A stretch of 64,000 nucleotides of DNA from SKVR01 sp964491395 (lineage in GTDB: Bacteria; Bacteroidota; Bacteroidia; Bacteroidales; UBA7960), in contig CAZBGI010000014.1 in NCBI GenBank assembly GCA_964491395.1, forward strand, positions 6,870 to 70,869. The letters are read 5' to 3'. Within the stretch, counting starts at the first letter, position 1; the number at the start of each line of letters is the position of its first letter. The notes beneath the pieces were generated by a model. The model searched no databases, was not told where the DNA came from, and saw nothing but the letters and a program-made list of their open reading frames with translations. This document shows positions 54,055-63,300 of the stretch, piece after piece. Position numbers and translations under genes: made by a program.

Positions 54055-54627
54055 TCAGGCTGCTCCTGTAATCAGCATCAGCAGCAGAACCAGATAATCC
54101 TTCAGGTATTTTCTGAGGTGCTCCAGCGCAGCACTAAGATGTGCCTCGACGGTTTTAACAGATATATCCATCTTGCTGGCAATATCAGCATAGGATAATC
54201 CGTGGCTACGGCTGTATTCATATACCATTCTGCGTTTGGGAGACATGGTTTCCATCCCCATGGCTACCAGGGCTTTGATTTCTTTTTGATGGATGTCGGA
54301 AGTATACGCTTCCGATGAAATCGCTTTTCCCAGCTCCTGTTTGCGATGACTTAATCTTACCTTCAGGTGTTCCTGATGATTGATGATCTTGTTCAGTGCC
54401 ATGCGGTATAAGTATGATTTGAGTGAAGTCGTTATTTTCAACTCATCTCTCTTGACCCACAATTTTACAAAGATGTCCTGTACAATTTCTTCGGCCTCTT
54501 CCTGGTTGCCTGTCCTGATGGTGCAGTAACGGGAAAGAGGTTCGTACCAGGTCTGGAAGATTTCTTCAAAAATGCGCCTGTCTCCTTTGCGTAAACCTTC
54601 CATGAGATGGATGTTTTCGGGCTCCAT
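54055..54627 (-). CDS. ECF-type RNA polymerase sigma factor
   Basis: From the ATG at 54627 the protein is 190 residues. Sigma region 2 (about 8-75; F-E-E-I-F-Q-x-W-Y-x-x-L ... A-E-E-I-V-Q-D-I-F-V-K-L-W) and region 4 (about 118-170; L-S-Y-A-D-I-A-S-K-M-D-I-S-V-K-T-V-E-A-H) are intact, as in Bacteroidota ECF sigmas paired with FecR. The C terminus adds a hydrophobic tail (Y-L-V-L-L-L-M-L-I-T-G-A-A). An upstream in-frame TTG (54693) and a later ATG (54603) are alternatives. It likely directs transcription of its own cluster. Confidence 0.93.
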   Translation of the reverse strand: MEPENIHLMEGLRKGDRRIFEEIFQTWYEPLSRYCTIRTGNQEEAEEIVQDIFVKLWVKRDELKITTSLKSYLYRMALNKIINHQEHLKVRLSHRKQELGKAISSEAYTSDIHQKEIKALVAMGMETMSPKRRMVYEYSRSHGLSYADIASKMDISVKTVEAHLSAALEHLRKYLKDYLVLLLMLITGAA

Positions 54628-54713
54628 GCTGAATAGTGGGTTATGTTGAATTTGGTTTAATTGGCTTATGAGTGACAGTTCAGAGGGGGCCAACCCTTAG
54701 TCTGCCTACCCGC

Positions 54714-54764
54714 AAAAACAAAAACAGGCTGTATCAGAAAGCTTCACCTGCCTGATACAGCCTG
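54714..54764 (-). terminator. Terminator of pepT
   Basis: A perfect 13-bp stem (caggctgtatcag/ctgatacagcctg) with a 14-nt loop is followed on the minus strand by two TTTTTG runs, 22 bp past the pepT stop. It separates pepT from the sigma-factor cluster. Confidence 0.9.
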
Positions 54765-54786
54765 CTGAGTCTATCAGGAGGATAGA

Positions 54787-56016
54787 TTATTGTTTGGCGT
54801 ACAATTCAATGATTTTTAATATCACCTTTGTCGCTTTCTCCATGCTCTCCAATGGGATAAATTCATATTTACCGTGGAAATTATGGCCTCCGGCAAATAT
54901 ATTGGGGCAGGGAAGGCCCATGTAGGAAAGTCTCGAACCATCTGTGCCTCCACGGATGGGTTTGATGTTGGGTTTAATGCCTACTTCTTTCATAGCCTCA
55001 CTGGCAATTTCTACAATATGATAGACAGGCTCTACTTTTTCGCGCATGTTGTAGTACTGGTCTTTCATTTCAACTTTCAGGGTGCCTTCTCCATGTTTTT
55101 TGTTGATAAAGTCTGCTGCCTCCCGGAATAGTTTTTTGCGGTTTTCAAACTTTTGCCTGTCGTGGTCTCTGATGATGTATTGCAATACAGACTCTTCTAC
55201 TGTGCCATCAAATTTGATCAGGTGAAAGAATCCTTCATAGTGTTCGGTAAATTCAGGACGGTCAAACACAGGTAGCATATCGTTGAACTCGCTACCCACA
55301 ATCATAGAGTTGACCATTTTGTTTTTAGACATTCCCGGATGGACATTGCGTCCCTGCACCATGACTTTGGCATAAGCGGCATTGAAGTTTTCAAATTCCA
55401 GTTCACCTACTTCTCCTCCATCCACGGTATAGGCATATTGGGCACCAAATTTTTTCACATCAAAATGATCTACTCCTTTTCCGATTTCTTCATCGGGGGT
55501 AAAGCCAATCTTGATGGTTCCGTGTTTTATCTCAGGATTTTGGGTCAGGTATTCAATGGCGGTCATTATTTCTGCTATTCCGGCTTTGTCGTCGGCTCCC
55601 AGCAAGGTAGTGCCATCTGTGGTTATCAGAGTTTGACCCACATATTTTTTAAGTTCAGGAAAGTCGGCAACTTTCAGAAACATCTGCTTCTCATGGTTGA
55701 TAAGAATATCTTCACCATCATAATCTTCCACGATGTTGGGTTTTATGTCTGCTCCAGACATGTCCGGGGCTGTATCCACGTGTGAAAGAAACCCAATTAC
55801 AGGCACTTCTTTGTCAATATTGGAAGGCAGAGTAGCCATTACATAGCAGTTCTCGTCTACATGGGCATCTTCAAGACCCATTTCCCTGAGCTCTTCTACC
55901 AGCACCCTGGCCAGGTTAAACTGTTTTTTTGTGCTTGGAAAAGTCTGGGAAGTAGGATCAGCCTGTGTATCGATGCCGATATACTTGTAAAATTTTTCTA
56001 ACAATGTTTGTTTCAT
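54787..56016 (-). CDS. pepT: Peptidase T (tripeptide aminopeptidase)
   Basis: The 409-residue protein is an M20 family zinc peptidase. It has the first metal block S-H-V-D-T-A-P-D near residue 79, the bridging D-D-K-A-G near 142, the catalytic T-P-D-E-E-I-G near 174, and late R-G-G-T-D-G and G-G-H-N-F-H-G-x-x-E blocks. PepT releases N-terminal residues from tripeptides in the cytoplasm. It lies 110 bp after the OPT-family oligopeptide transporter gene on the same strand, a sensible pairing of peptide uptake and breakdown. Confidence 0.95.
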   Translation of the reverse strand: MKQTLLEKFYKYIGIDTQADPTSQTFPSTKKQFNLARVLVEELREMGLEDAHVDENCYVMATLPSNIDKEVPVIGFLSHVDTAPDMSGADIKPNIVEDYDGEDILINHEKQMFLKVADFPELKKYVGQTLITTDGTTLLGADDKAGIAEIMTAIEYLTQNPEIKHGTIKIGFTPDEEIGKGVDHFDVKKFGAQYAYTVDGGEVGELEFENFNAAYAKVMVQGRNVHPGMSKNKMVNSMIVGSEFNDMLPVFDRPEFTEHYEGFFHLIKFDGTVEESVLQYIIRDHDRQKFENRKKLFREAADFINKKHGEGTLKVEMKDQYYNMREKVEPVYHIVEIASEAMKEVGIKPNIKPIRGGTDGSRLSYMGLPCPNIFAGGHNFHGKYEFIPLESMEKATKVILKIIELYAKQ

Positions 56017-56126
56017 AATATATCAGGAGTTAAGGTGAAGGTTCAGGCCGGGAAATGACAGATGAGTATTTTGTTTTTCTCCAACCTGAACCTGCAATGT
56101 TTAAAAATACAAATTATCTTTAAGAA

Positions 56127-58088
56127 TTACTCTTCAATTTTTGCTTTGATTGAGTTTCTGAACAGGTAAATGCAAAGCAGTGCAAACATAACCAGACCGA
56201 GATATTGAGCTCCACTGCCCTCCATCCACTGTGCTGCTTCCAGGTTAAGGCCGCCGAACTTCATGATGGCACTTATCACTCCCATCAGGGCGCCACCGGC
56301 AATGAATCCACTGGCAATGAGGGTGCCTCGCTCACGTCTTATAGTATTAAGTTTTTCATTTTTACTGCGCGTGCTTACATAATGAGCAATGATTCCTCCT
56401 ACAAGCAATGGGGTGTTTAATCCGATGGGGATAAACATGCCCAGGGCAAATGCCAGCGCGGGGACACCCAGCATGGTCAGAATCAGCGAAAGGAAAGCGC
56501 CTGCACCATAAAGTAACCAGGGTGCAGAGCCACCGGTCATCATGGGTTCAATAACTGCAGCCATGGCGTTGGCCTGAGGTGCCACCAGTGCTCCTTCTCC
56601 TTTAAAACCATAGGTCTGGTTGAGAATGATGATGACTCCCCCCACGGTTGCCGCCGACACGATGGTACCCAAAAACTTCCATCCCTGCTGTTTGTAGGGG
56701 GAAGATCCCAGCCAGTAACCAATTTTAAGGTCTGTGATAAATCCTCCGGCCATGGCCAGGGCGGTGCAAACCACACCTCCAATAATCAAAGCCGCCACCA
56801 TTCCTGATGTTCCGCTCAGGCCTGCTGCTGCCATGATCAGCGAAGTAATAATCAGGGTCATCAGTGTCATTCCTGATACCGGGTTGGTTCCTACAATGGC
56901 AATAGCGTTGGCCGCCACAGTGGTGAACAGGAAAGATATGATCAAAACAATCATCAAGGCAATGAGGGCGTGACCTAAATTTTCGACGACTCCAAACTGA
57001 AAGAATATGAAAATCAGTAGGGTAGTAAAAAGTATTCCACCCATAATGATACTCATGGGAAGGTCGCGGCGTGTTCGAAGGTTGTTCTCTGCGGTGGCAT
57101 GTTTGCTGAAAGTTTCTTTTACAGCCAACTTTATAGCTGTCTGGATTACTTTAGATGAACGAATAATTCCGATAACTCCGGCCATGGCTATGCCTCCGAT
57201 ACCAATCATGCGCACGTATTCCATGAATATGAATTCTGGAGTTGCTTCTGCCAGTGCCAGTCCTCCACCAAACATTTCTGCTGCATGAGCAATCAAGGGA
57301 ATAATAACGAACCAGCCTACGAAAGAACCGGCACAAATTATGACTGCATATTTCAATCCGATGATATAGCCCAACCCTACAATGGCGGCTCCTAAATTGA
57401 GTTTGAAAACCAGCTTGGCTTTATCGGCTAATGCTTCGCCATAAGGAAGCACACGGGTAGAAAATTCTTCGGCCCACCACCCAAACGTAGCAATAATAAA
57501 ATCGTATAAACCACCTATTAAACCACTGAAGAGAAGAATCTTCGCCTGGTTTCCTCCTTTTTCGCCTGAAACCAGTACTTCGGTGGTGGCAGTGGCTTCA
57601 GGGAATGGGTACTTGCCGTGCATTTCTGCTACGAAATATTTTCGGAAAGGGATGATAAACAAGATGCCTAAAAATCCTCCCAGCAATGAGGAAAGAAATA
57701 CCTGGTAAAAATGGGCCTCAAGTTCCAGTATATATAAGGCCGGAAGAGTAAAGATGGCTCCCGCAACAATAACGCCCGAACTGGCTCCGATAGATTGAAT
57801 GATTACATTTTCACCCAGTGCATTCTTCCTTTTTGAAAGGGTGGACAACCCCACTGCTATAATGGCAATGGGAATAGCCGCTTCGAAAACTTGTCCGATT
57901 TTTAATCCCAGGTAGGCTGCAGCAGCAGAAAATATTACCGCCATCAGCAATCCCAGCGACACTGACCGAAGATTTACTTCAGGATAGATTTTTCCCGGGG
58001 CCATTACCGGAATGTACTCTTCGCCGGGCTTTAGTTCCTTGTAGGCGTTAAGAGGCAGGCCTTTGATTACATTGTCATTGTTTTCCAT
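56127..58088 (-). CDS. OPT-family oligopeptide transporter
   Basis: From the ATG at 58088 the protein is 653 residues, almost entirely hydrophobic with roughly 15 transmembrane segments. It carries OPT-family blocks such as A-A-A-Y-L-G-L-K-I-G-Q near residue 51, K-Y-P-F-P-E-A-T-A-T near 161 and Y-W-L-G-S-S-P near 466. OPT proteins take up oligopeptides or metal-chelator complexes with protons. The longer reading frame upstream of 58088 is hydrophobic but would cross the palindrome and upstream AT-rich region, so I reject it. pepT follows on the same strand. A 14-bp palindrome lies 38 bp upstream of the start. Confidence 0.9.
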   Translation of the reverse strand: MENNDNVIKGLPLNAYKELKPGEEYIPVMAPGKIYPEVNLRSVSLGLLMAVIFSAAAAYLGLKIGQVFEAAIPIAIIAVGLSTLSKRKNALGENVIIQSIGASSGVIVAGAIFTLPALYILELEAHFYQVFLSSLLGGFLGILFIIPFRKYFVAEMHGKYPFPEATATTEVLVSGEKGGNQAKILLFSGLIGGLYDFIIATFGWWAEEFSTRVLPYGEALADKAKLVFKLNLGAAIVGLGYIIGLKYAVIICAGSFVGWFVIIPLIAHAAEMFGGGLALAEATPEFIFMEYVRMIGIGGIAMAGVIGIIRSSKVIQTAIKLAVKETFSKHATAENNLRTRRDLPMSIIMGGILFTTLLIFIFFQFGVVENLGHALIALMIVLIISFLFTTVAANAIAIVGTNPVSGMTLMTLIITSLIMAAAGLSGTSGMVAALIIGGVVCTALAMAGGFITDLKIGYWLGSSPYKQQGWKFLGTIVSAATVGGVIIILNQTYGFKGEGALVAPQANAMAAVIEPMMTGGSAPWLLYGAGAFLSLILTMLGVPALAFALGMFIPIGLNTPLLVGGIIAHYVSTRSKNEKLNTIRRERGTLIASGFIAGGALMGVISAIMKFGGLNLEAAQWMEGSGAQYLGLVMFALLCIYLFRNSIKAKIEE

Positions 58089-58126
58089 TTGTGTTGATGT
58101 TATTTGTTGGGTACTTTTTTTTTGAT

Positions 58127-58140
58127 GCCTTTTAAAAGGC
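58127..58140. promoter_or_regulatory. 14-bp perfect palindrome upstream of the OPT gene
   Basis: gccttttaaaaggc is a perfect palindrome 38 bp before the OPT start codon. Its position suits an operator or a site in the 5' leader. No T-run follows on the minus strand to make it a terminator. Confidence 0.35.
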
Positions 58141-58183
58141 GGCCTAAAGTAGAAAATATCCTTCAAATAAACCAATAATATTA

Positions 58184-58230
58184 GAAAAAAATATGGGAAC
58201 ATCCTGAATATCCATTGTCAGGGTGTTCCC
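58184..58230 (-). terminator. Terminator of the phosphoglucosamine mutase gene
   Basis: A 13-bp stem (gggaacatcctga/tcagggtgttccc, one G-U pair) with a 10-nt loop is followed on the minus strand by ATA and seven Ts, 27 bp after the stop codon. Confidence 0.85.
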
Positions 58231-58256
58231 ATTGCCTTGATGAAGCTTTACCGGAA

Positions 58257-59645
58257 TTATCTGATTACTTCACTGATATCCTCTTTGAGCTTTTTGGCCA
58301 GGCTTTCTGATTTTACCTCACTGTCGCTTTCGGCATAAATACGAATAATGGGTTCTGTATTGGATTTGCGTAAGTGTACCCATTCTTTGTCAAAAAGTAT
58401 CTTAACACCATCGGTTTTATCAATGGGATATTTGCAGTATTTTTCCGAAATTTTGTCAAGGATATCACCGAGATCTATTCCGGGTGAGAGTTCAATTTTG
58501 TGTTTGCTGATAAAATAATCTGGTAAATCTTTTTTCAGCCCCACCACCGTTTTGCCTGATTTGGCCAGTTGGCTCAGAAATAGTGCAATTCCTGTAAGAG
58601 CATCGCGTCCGTAATGTATAGGAGGATAGATTACTCCTCCGTTACCTTCACCGCCGATAACAGCATTTACTTCTTTCATTTTTTCTACCACGTTGATTTC
58701 TCCCACTGCCGACGCATAATGTTCTGCTCCATGTTTGAGGGTTACATCCTTCAATGCCTGGGTGGAAGAGAGGTTGCTTACCGTGTTTCCGGGCGTATGT
58801 TGCAAAACGTAATCAGCCACCGATACCAGGGTGTATTCTTCCCCAAACACTTCACCATTGTTACAAACGATGGCCAGCCTGTCTACATCAGGGTCGAGGG
58901 CAAACCCAACATTGGCAGAACTTTTGGCCACTTCTTCTGACAAAATACTCAGGTTTTCGGGCAGTGGTTCGGGGTTGTGGGGAAATAATCCATTGGGCTC
59001 GCAAAAAAGTTCGGTAACTTTTCTTACGCCCAGTGCCTCCAGTAATACAGGGATGGCAATACCTCCCACGGAGTTTACTGCATCTATTACCACGTGAAAA
59101 TCAGCTTTGGCGATGGCATCGGTATCCACCAGATCCAGGGCCAGAACTTTTTCAATATGCATCTCAATGGCCGATTCTTCCAGGGTATATTTCCCGATTT
59201 TCTCAACCGGGGCAAAGGTAAAGTCATTTTTTTGGGCAAAAGCCATCATTTCTTCTCCCTGGGCGGTATTAAGGAATTCTCCTTTTTCGTTGAGAAGTTT
59301 CAGTGCATTCCAGTTTTTGGGATTATGGCTTGCCGTGATGACAATACCACCGTGGCATTTGTATTCCCTTACTCCAATTCCAACCGTAGGGGTGGGTACC
59401 ATTCCCACGTCCATGATGTCAATGCCCATAAATTGAAGGGTGGAAACCACCATATTATTTACTACGGGTCCTGAAATGCGTGCATCACGCCCAATAAGCA
59501 CGGAGAGTCTTTCGCCGGGAAACCGTTCTTGCAACCAACTGCCGTAAGCTATGCTGTATTTCATAATGTCAACAGGACTAAGGCCTTCACCTGCCTTGCC
59601 TCCCAGAGTTCCTCTTATTCCTGAAATAGATGTGATGAGTGTCAT
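58257..59645 (-). CDS. glmM: Phosphoglucosamine mutase / phosphohexomutase family
   Basis: The 462-residue protein has the four-domain phosphohexomutase layout: S-G-I-R-G at the N terminus, the phosphoserine loop T-A-S-H-N-P near residue 100, the magnesium loop D-P-D-V-D-R-L near 240, the sugar-recognition G-E-G-N-G-G near 322, and a C-terminal phosphate loop with R-K-S-N-T-E-P-I-I-R. In Bacteroidota such genes are usually called glmM (glucosamine-6-phosphate to glucosamine-1-phosphate, for cell-wall synthesis). Phosphomannomutase or phosphoglucomutase activity cannot be ruled out. The ATG at 59645 gives the standard start; a TTG ten codons upstream overlaps the promoter and is rejected. Confidence 0.85.
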   Translation of the reverse strand: MTLITSISGIRGTLGGKAGEGLSPVDIMKYSIAYGSWLQERFPGERLSVLIGRDARISGPVVNNMVVSTLQFMGIDIMDVGMVPTPTVGIGVREYKCHGGIVITASHNPKNWNALKLLNEKGEFLNTAQGEEMMAFAQKNDFTFAPVEKIGKYTLEESAIEMHIEKVLALDLVDTDAIAKADFHVVIDAVNSVGGIAIPVLLEALGVRKVTELFCEPNGLFPHNPEPLPENLSILSEEVAKSSANVGFALDPDVDRLAIVCNNGEVFGEEYTLVSVADYVLQHTPGNTVSNLSSTQALKDVTLKHGAEHYASAVGEINVVEKMKEVNAVIGGEGNGGVIYPPIHYGRDALTGIALFLSQLAKSGKTVVGLKKDLPDYFISKHKIELSPGIDLGDILDKISEKYCKYPIDKTDGVKILFDKEWVHLRKSNTEPIIRIYAESDSEVKSESLAKKLKEDISEVIR

Positions 59646-59672
59646 AATATAGATGGTTAAAAATATAGTTTG

Positions 59673-59703
59673 CAAAGATACTGCTTTCGATGGCCTTTAC
59701 AAT
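59673..59703 (-). promoter_or_regulatory. Promoter of the phosphoglucosamine mutase gene
   Basis: On the minus strand ATTG (59700-59703), a 19-bp spacer and TATCTTTG (59673-59680) match the Bacteroidota consensus except for one base in the -33 box. The start codon lies 27 bp downstream. Confidence 0.65.
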
Positions 59704-60340
59704 ACTAATTTTTTGTTTTGACAAAAAAAACTTCGGTTTTAGCTTTACAAATGAATATTTTGAATTGGCCGATTGTTTTGTAAGGTTAGAAGATTTAAAT
59801 TATGACCGTTCAAGAGTATATATAAGGTATTATATTCTCAATGAATTTTTTGTGCTAATGAGATTTAAGTGGGATATATTAATTCCTTTAGTACGTATGC
59901 CCCTTGTTTAGGTTTTAATAATAGATCTGTTAATTTTCTCAAAAAGACCATGAAAGAACCACAAGGGTGTATCTTAAAAATATTAACAGTACTTACTAAT
60001 AATATACATTGAATTTTAGCGTAAATAAATGATTTTTTATTTTCTTTTAATTAATAAAAATATTACATTAGCAGGGTAAAAAAGCCCTCAAATTAAAAAT
60101 TCCTCCCTCGTAGCTATTCCAGTGCATTCTGCTGATGCATCTTCTGATTTGTTTGATTTGCTGTCTTTTGCCATGCTTAAATTCTTCAATTCTCCAACAG
60201 GTACAGCCTGAATATTGCTTTTTCCCTCTCGTAATATTTGTAAGTGACTGACATTGTGCAGCCATTCTTTAGTTATTTCCTTGAAAAACAGGCAATTAAG
60301 ACAGAATTATTTACACAATTAATTACTAAAAACTAATATT
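59704..60340. other. AT-rich intergenic region before the Lys-C-like protease
   Basis: Over 600 bp with no credible gene. A UUCG-type mini-hairpin (aaaac-ttcg-gtttt, 59727-59740) and a weak agggt/gccct hairpin near 60077 are visible. A 73-codon plus-strand frame (59690-59911) begins inside the glmM promoter and looks like chance. Promoters for the protease gene were not recognised; TAatATTTG near 60232 has the wrong internal spacing. Confidence 0.5.
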
Positions 60341-63300
60341 ATGGAAACTAAACCCCGATTAAGTTTCATGCGATTTGCATGGATTGCGGCATTTCTGTCT
60401 ATGAGCCTGCAAGGAGGATATTCCCAGCAAGTCGATGCAGAGATAATTGATCCCGGGCAATTTTTGATGCAATATGAAGGGATTGAGGAAGTAAGACCTC
60501 GTTTTTTTGCCTTGCGAAGTGAACTGGGTGGTCGTGAAATTCAGGTTTTGGACACTCTTAGCCTGGAAGAACGTAACAGTATCGAAGAGACTTTTCAGCC
60601 TCCGGCTGTTGGAGTTATAAGAGATTTGAAACCCTCTGTCAGCTTTTATCTTAACCAGGCCGACCTACCCAAAGAAGGGGAGATGTCCGTTACCGGGGGG
60701 CGCCTTACACGCCTCAATAAAGATACCCTGGTCTTTACCTCTTATTTTCAATCTTTGAAAGCAGACGAAATCAGGGTGTTTTTTGCCGAAGGTAATTTCC
60801 CTGATGGTGTTCAGGTAAATATTTTCAGTGAAAATGATTATGCTTTCACTGAAACACAGTTGCGGGGTCGGATAGATGAGTATGGTTTTTATACCACCAC
60901 AACCTTTGCTGATCATCTTACCCTTCAGGTGGTAATACCTTTAAATCAACTGGAGGATGACCTGTATTTTGTAATCTCCAGAATCATTCATGTGGATAAC
61001 CAGTATCTTCCCGAAGAGTTCCGGGATTGTTTTCTGGATGCAAATTGTTCAACAGCCAACGGATATACCCATATTGATGGATTGAGACGTTCTACGGGAC
61101 GACTTTATTTTCCTGTAGGTTCACTGTATTATTTTTGCACGGGCAACCAAATCAATGATGTTCGCGCCAAAGACTGGCAACCTTTTTTATTGACAGCCAA
61201 TCATTGTTTCAGCTCTCAAACATCAGCAGCGGGGCTGGAAGCAAGGTTTTACTATTGGTCTACCAGTTGCAACAGCGGGGTTGTGAATCCTAGTCATATT
61301 ATCAGAAATGGAGCAAATCTGATTGCCACCAATAGTCAGACCGACTTTACACTTGTTCTGATGAAGCAATTCTCAGCCAATTCTTTCCTGGGCTGGAGTG
61401 CAAATGCAGTTGCCAACAATACGGTTTTGCATTCTACCCATCATCCGGGTGGCACATTATTAAAGTACCAGCGTATGCAGAACAAAACCTCACCCACATT
61501 TACCTGTGATGGTTTTAGTACCTCCAACTATCATTATACAAAAACCACCCATGGACAGGAAGAAGGAGGGAGTTCAGGTAGTGCTACAGTGGATGCAGAC
61601 TTGAGAATACGAGGACAATTGTATGGATGGTGTTACCTGCTGAGTGGTGCAGACCAATGTGATTACGATACGTATCATAATATGTGGGGTCGCTTCGATG
61701 TAACCTACAATAATAATAACCTGCAATACTGGCTATATAACGGAGGTGCAAGCGTGGCCATGACTACCAGTCCGGCCTCCTCTTATAGTTATGGAAATGT
61801 GAATGTAGGCTCCTATTCCAACCTGACGGTAACAGTAACCAATACCGGCACAAGACCCAACTACATGAATCTGGAGGCTGGTAATGCCAGCCTTTCCGGA
61901 ACCCATGCCAGCCAGTTTTCCATAATCGGAAGTAATTTCCTTTATCTTGCCCCGGGAGAGTCAAGTACTTTTACAGTTAGGTTTACGCCTTCTTCTACGG
62001 GGACAAAAACCGCCACCCTTACCATTCCCCATAATGCTGATAATATCACCAGCCCCAGGACAATAAGCCTTACCGGAACCGGCGCATCTGCGCCCAATCC
62101 CTGTGCAAATATCATTTCCCTGGGTAGTGGCGGCAGTGGCAATGCCAAAACCTACTCAAAATCAGGAACAGGCGTCTGGAATGTGAATGCCTGCGGATAT
62201 ACTACCAGCGGGCAGGAGCAGGTATATAGTTTTGTGGCTCCATATACCGGTAATTATAGTATCCAGGTAACTTCCACCAACAACACATGGGTGGACTATT
62301 TCTGGAAAACCGGCACATGTGGTTCTACGGGATGGAATTGTATTGATGATGTTTACTCTGCGAATACCTATGGAAATATTAGTATGACTGCTGGAACAAC
62401 CTATTATATCCTGTTGGATGCAGAATCTACCGGTACTTCCACTCATACTTTTTATATTTTCCGCAATCCCTGCCTTAATATTTTGTCGATGGGTGCCGGA
62501 GGTTCTGCCAATACAATGACGTATTCGCGCTCAGGCTATGGGGGTTGGAAAAGTGATGCCTGTGGATACGACTGCTACGGGAGGGAGCAGATCTACAGCT
62601 TTGTGGCCCCTTATACTGGTAATTACAGCATCCAGGTCACTGCAACCAATGAAGCATGGGTAGATTACTTTTTGAAAACGGGAAGCTGCAATGCTGATAG
62701 TTGGACTTGCATAAGTGATGTTTACTCTCAGGGAGTTTATGGTGACATGAGCCTGACGGCAGGTACAACCTATTATATCCTGGTTGATGCAGAAAGCACA
62801 GAGTGGGTAACCCAAAGCTTTTTCATATTCTTCAATCCCTGCCTGAATATTACGCCTATTGCAGGAACAGGGCCTTCCAATTCACAAACTTATACAGGAG
62901 GGGGGAGTGGCGCATGGTTTACAGCAACCAATTCACCATGTGGCTACCAATGCCCCGGTATTGAAAACATATTCAGCTTCACACCATCAACTACCGGTAC
63001 TTATCGGTTAGAAGTAACTGCCGCCAGTGATTGGGTAGATTACATGCTGAAATCAGGGATGTGCAACTCTGCAGAGTGGGAGTGTATAGCTGACATTACA
63101 TCGCCGGGAACATATGGCTATATGAACCTGGTAGCAGGCACAACCTATTACATCCTGCTTGATGATGAAAATACATTGCCTGGTACACATGAGTTCTATA
63201 TCAGCGATCCTGTTTCTCCGGGTACATGGATAGGAACTGCAAATACCAACTGGCACAATGCTGTTAACTGGAGCGATGGTGTTGTACCCACTGCATCTAC

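Noticed and set aside
59690..59911. 73-codon plus-strand reading frame beside glmM
   Set aside because: It starts inside the glmM promoter, has no recognisable motif and lies in very AT-rich DNA, so chance is more likely.
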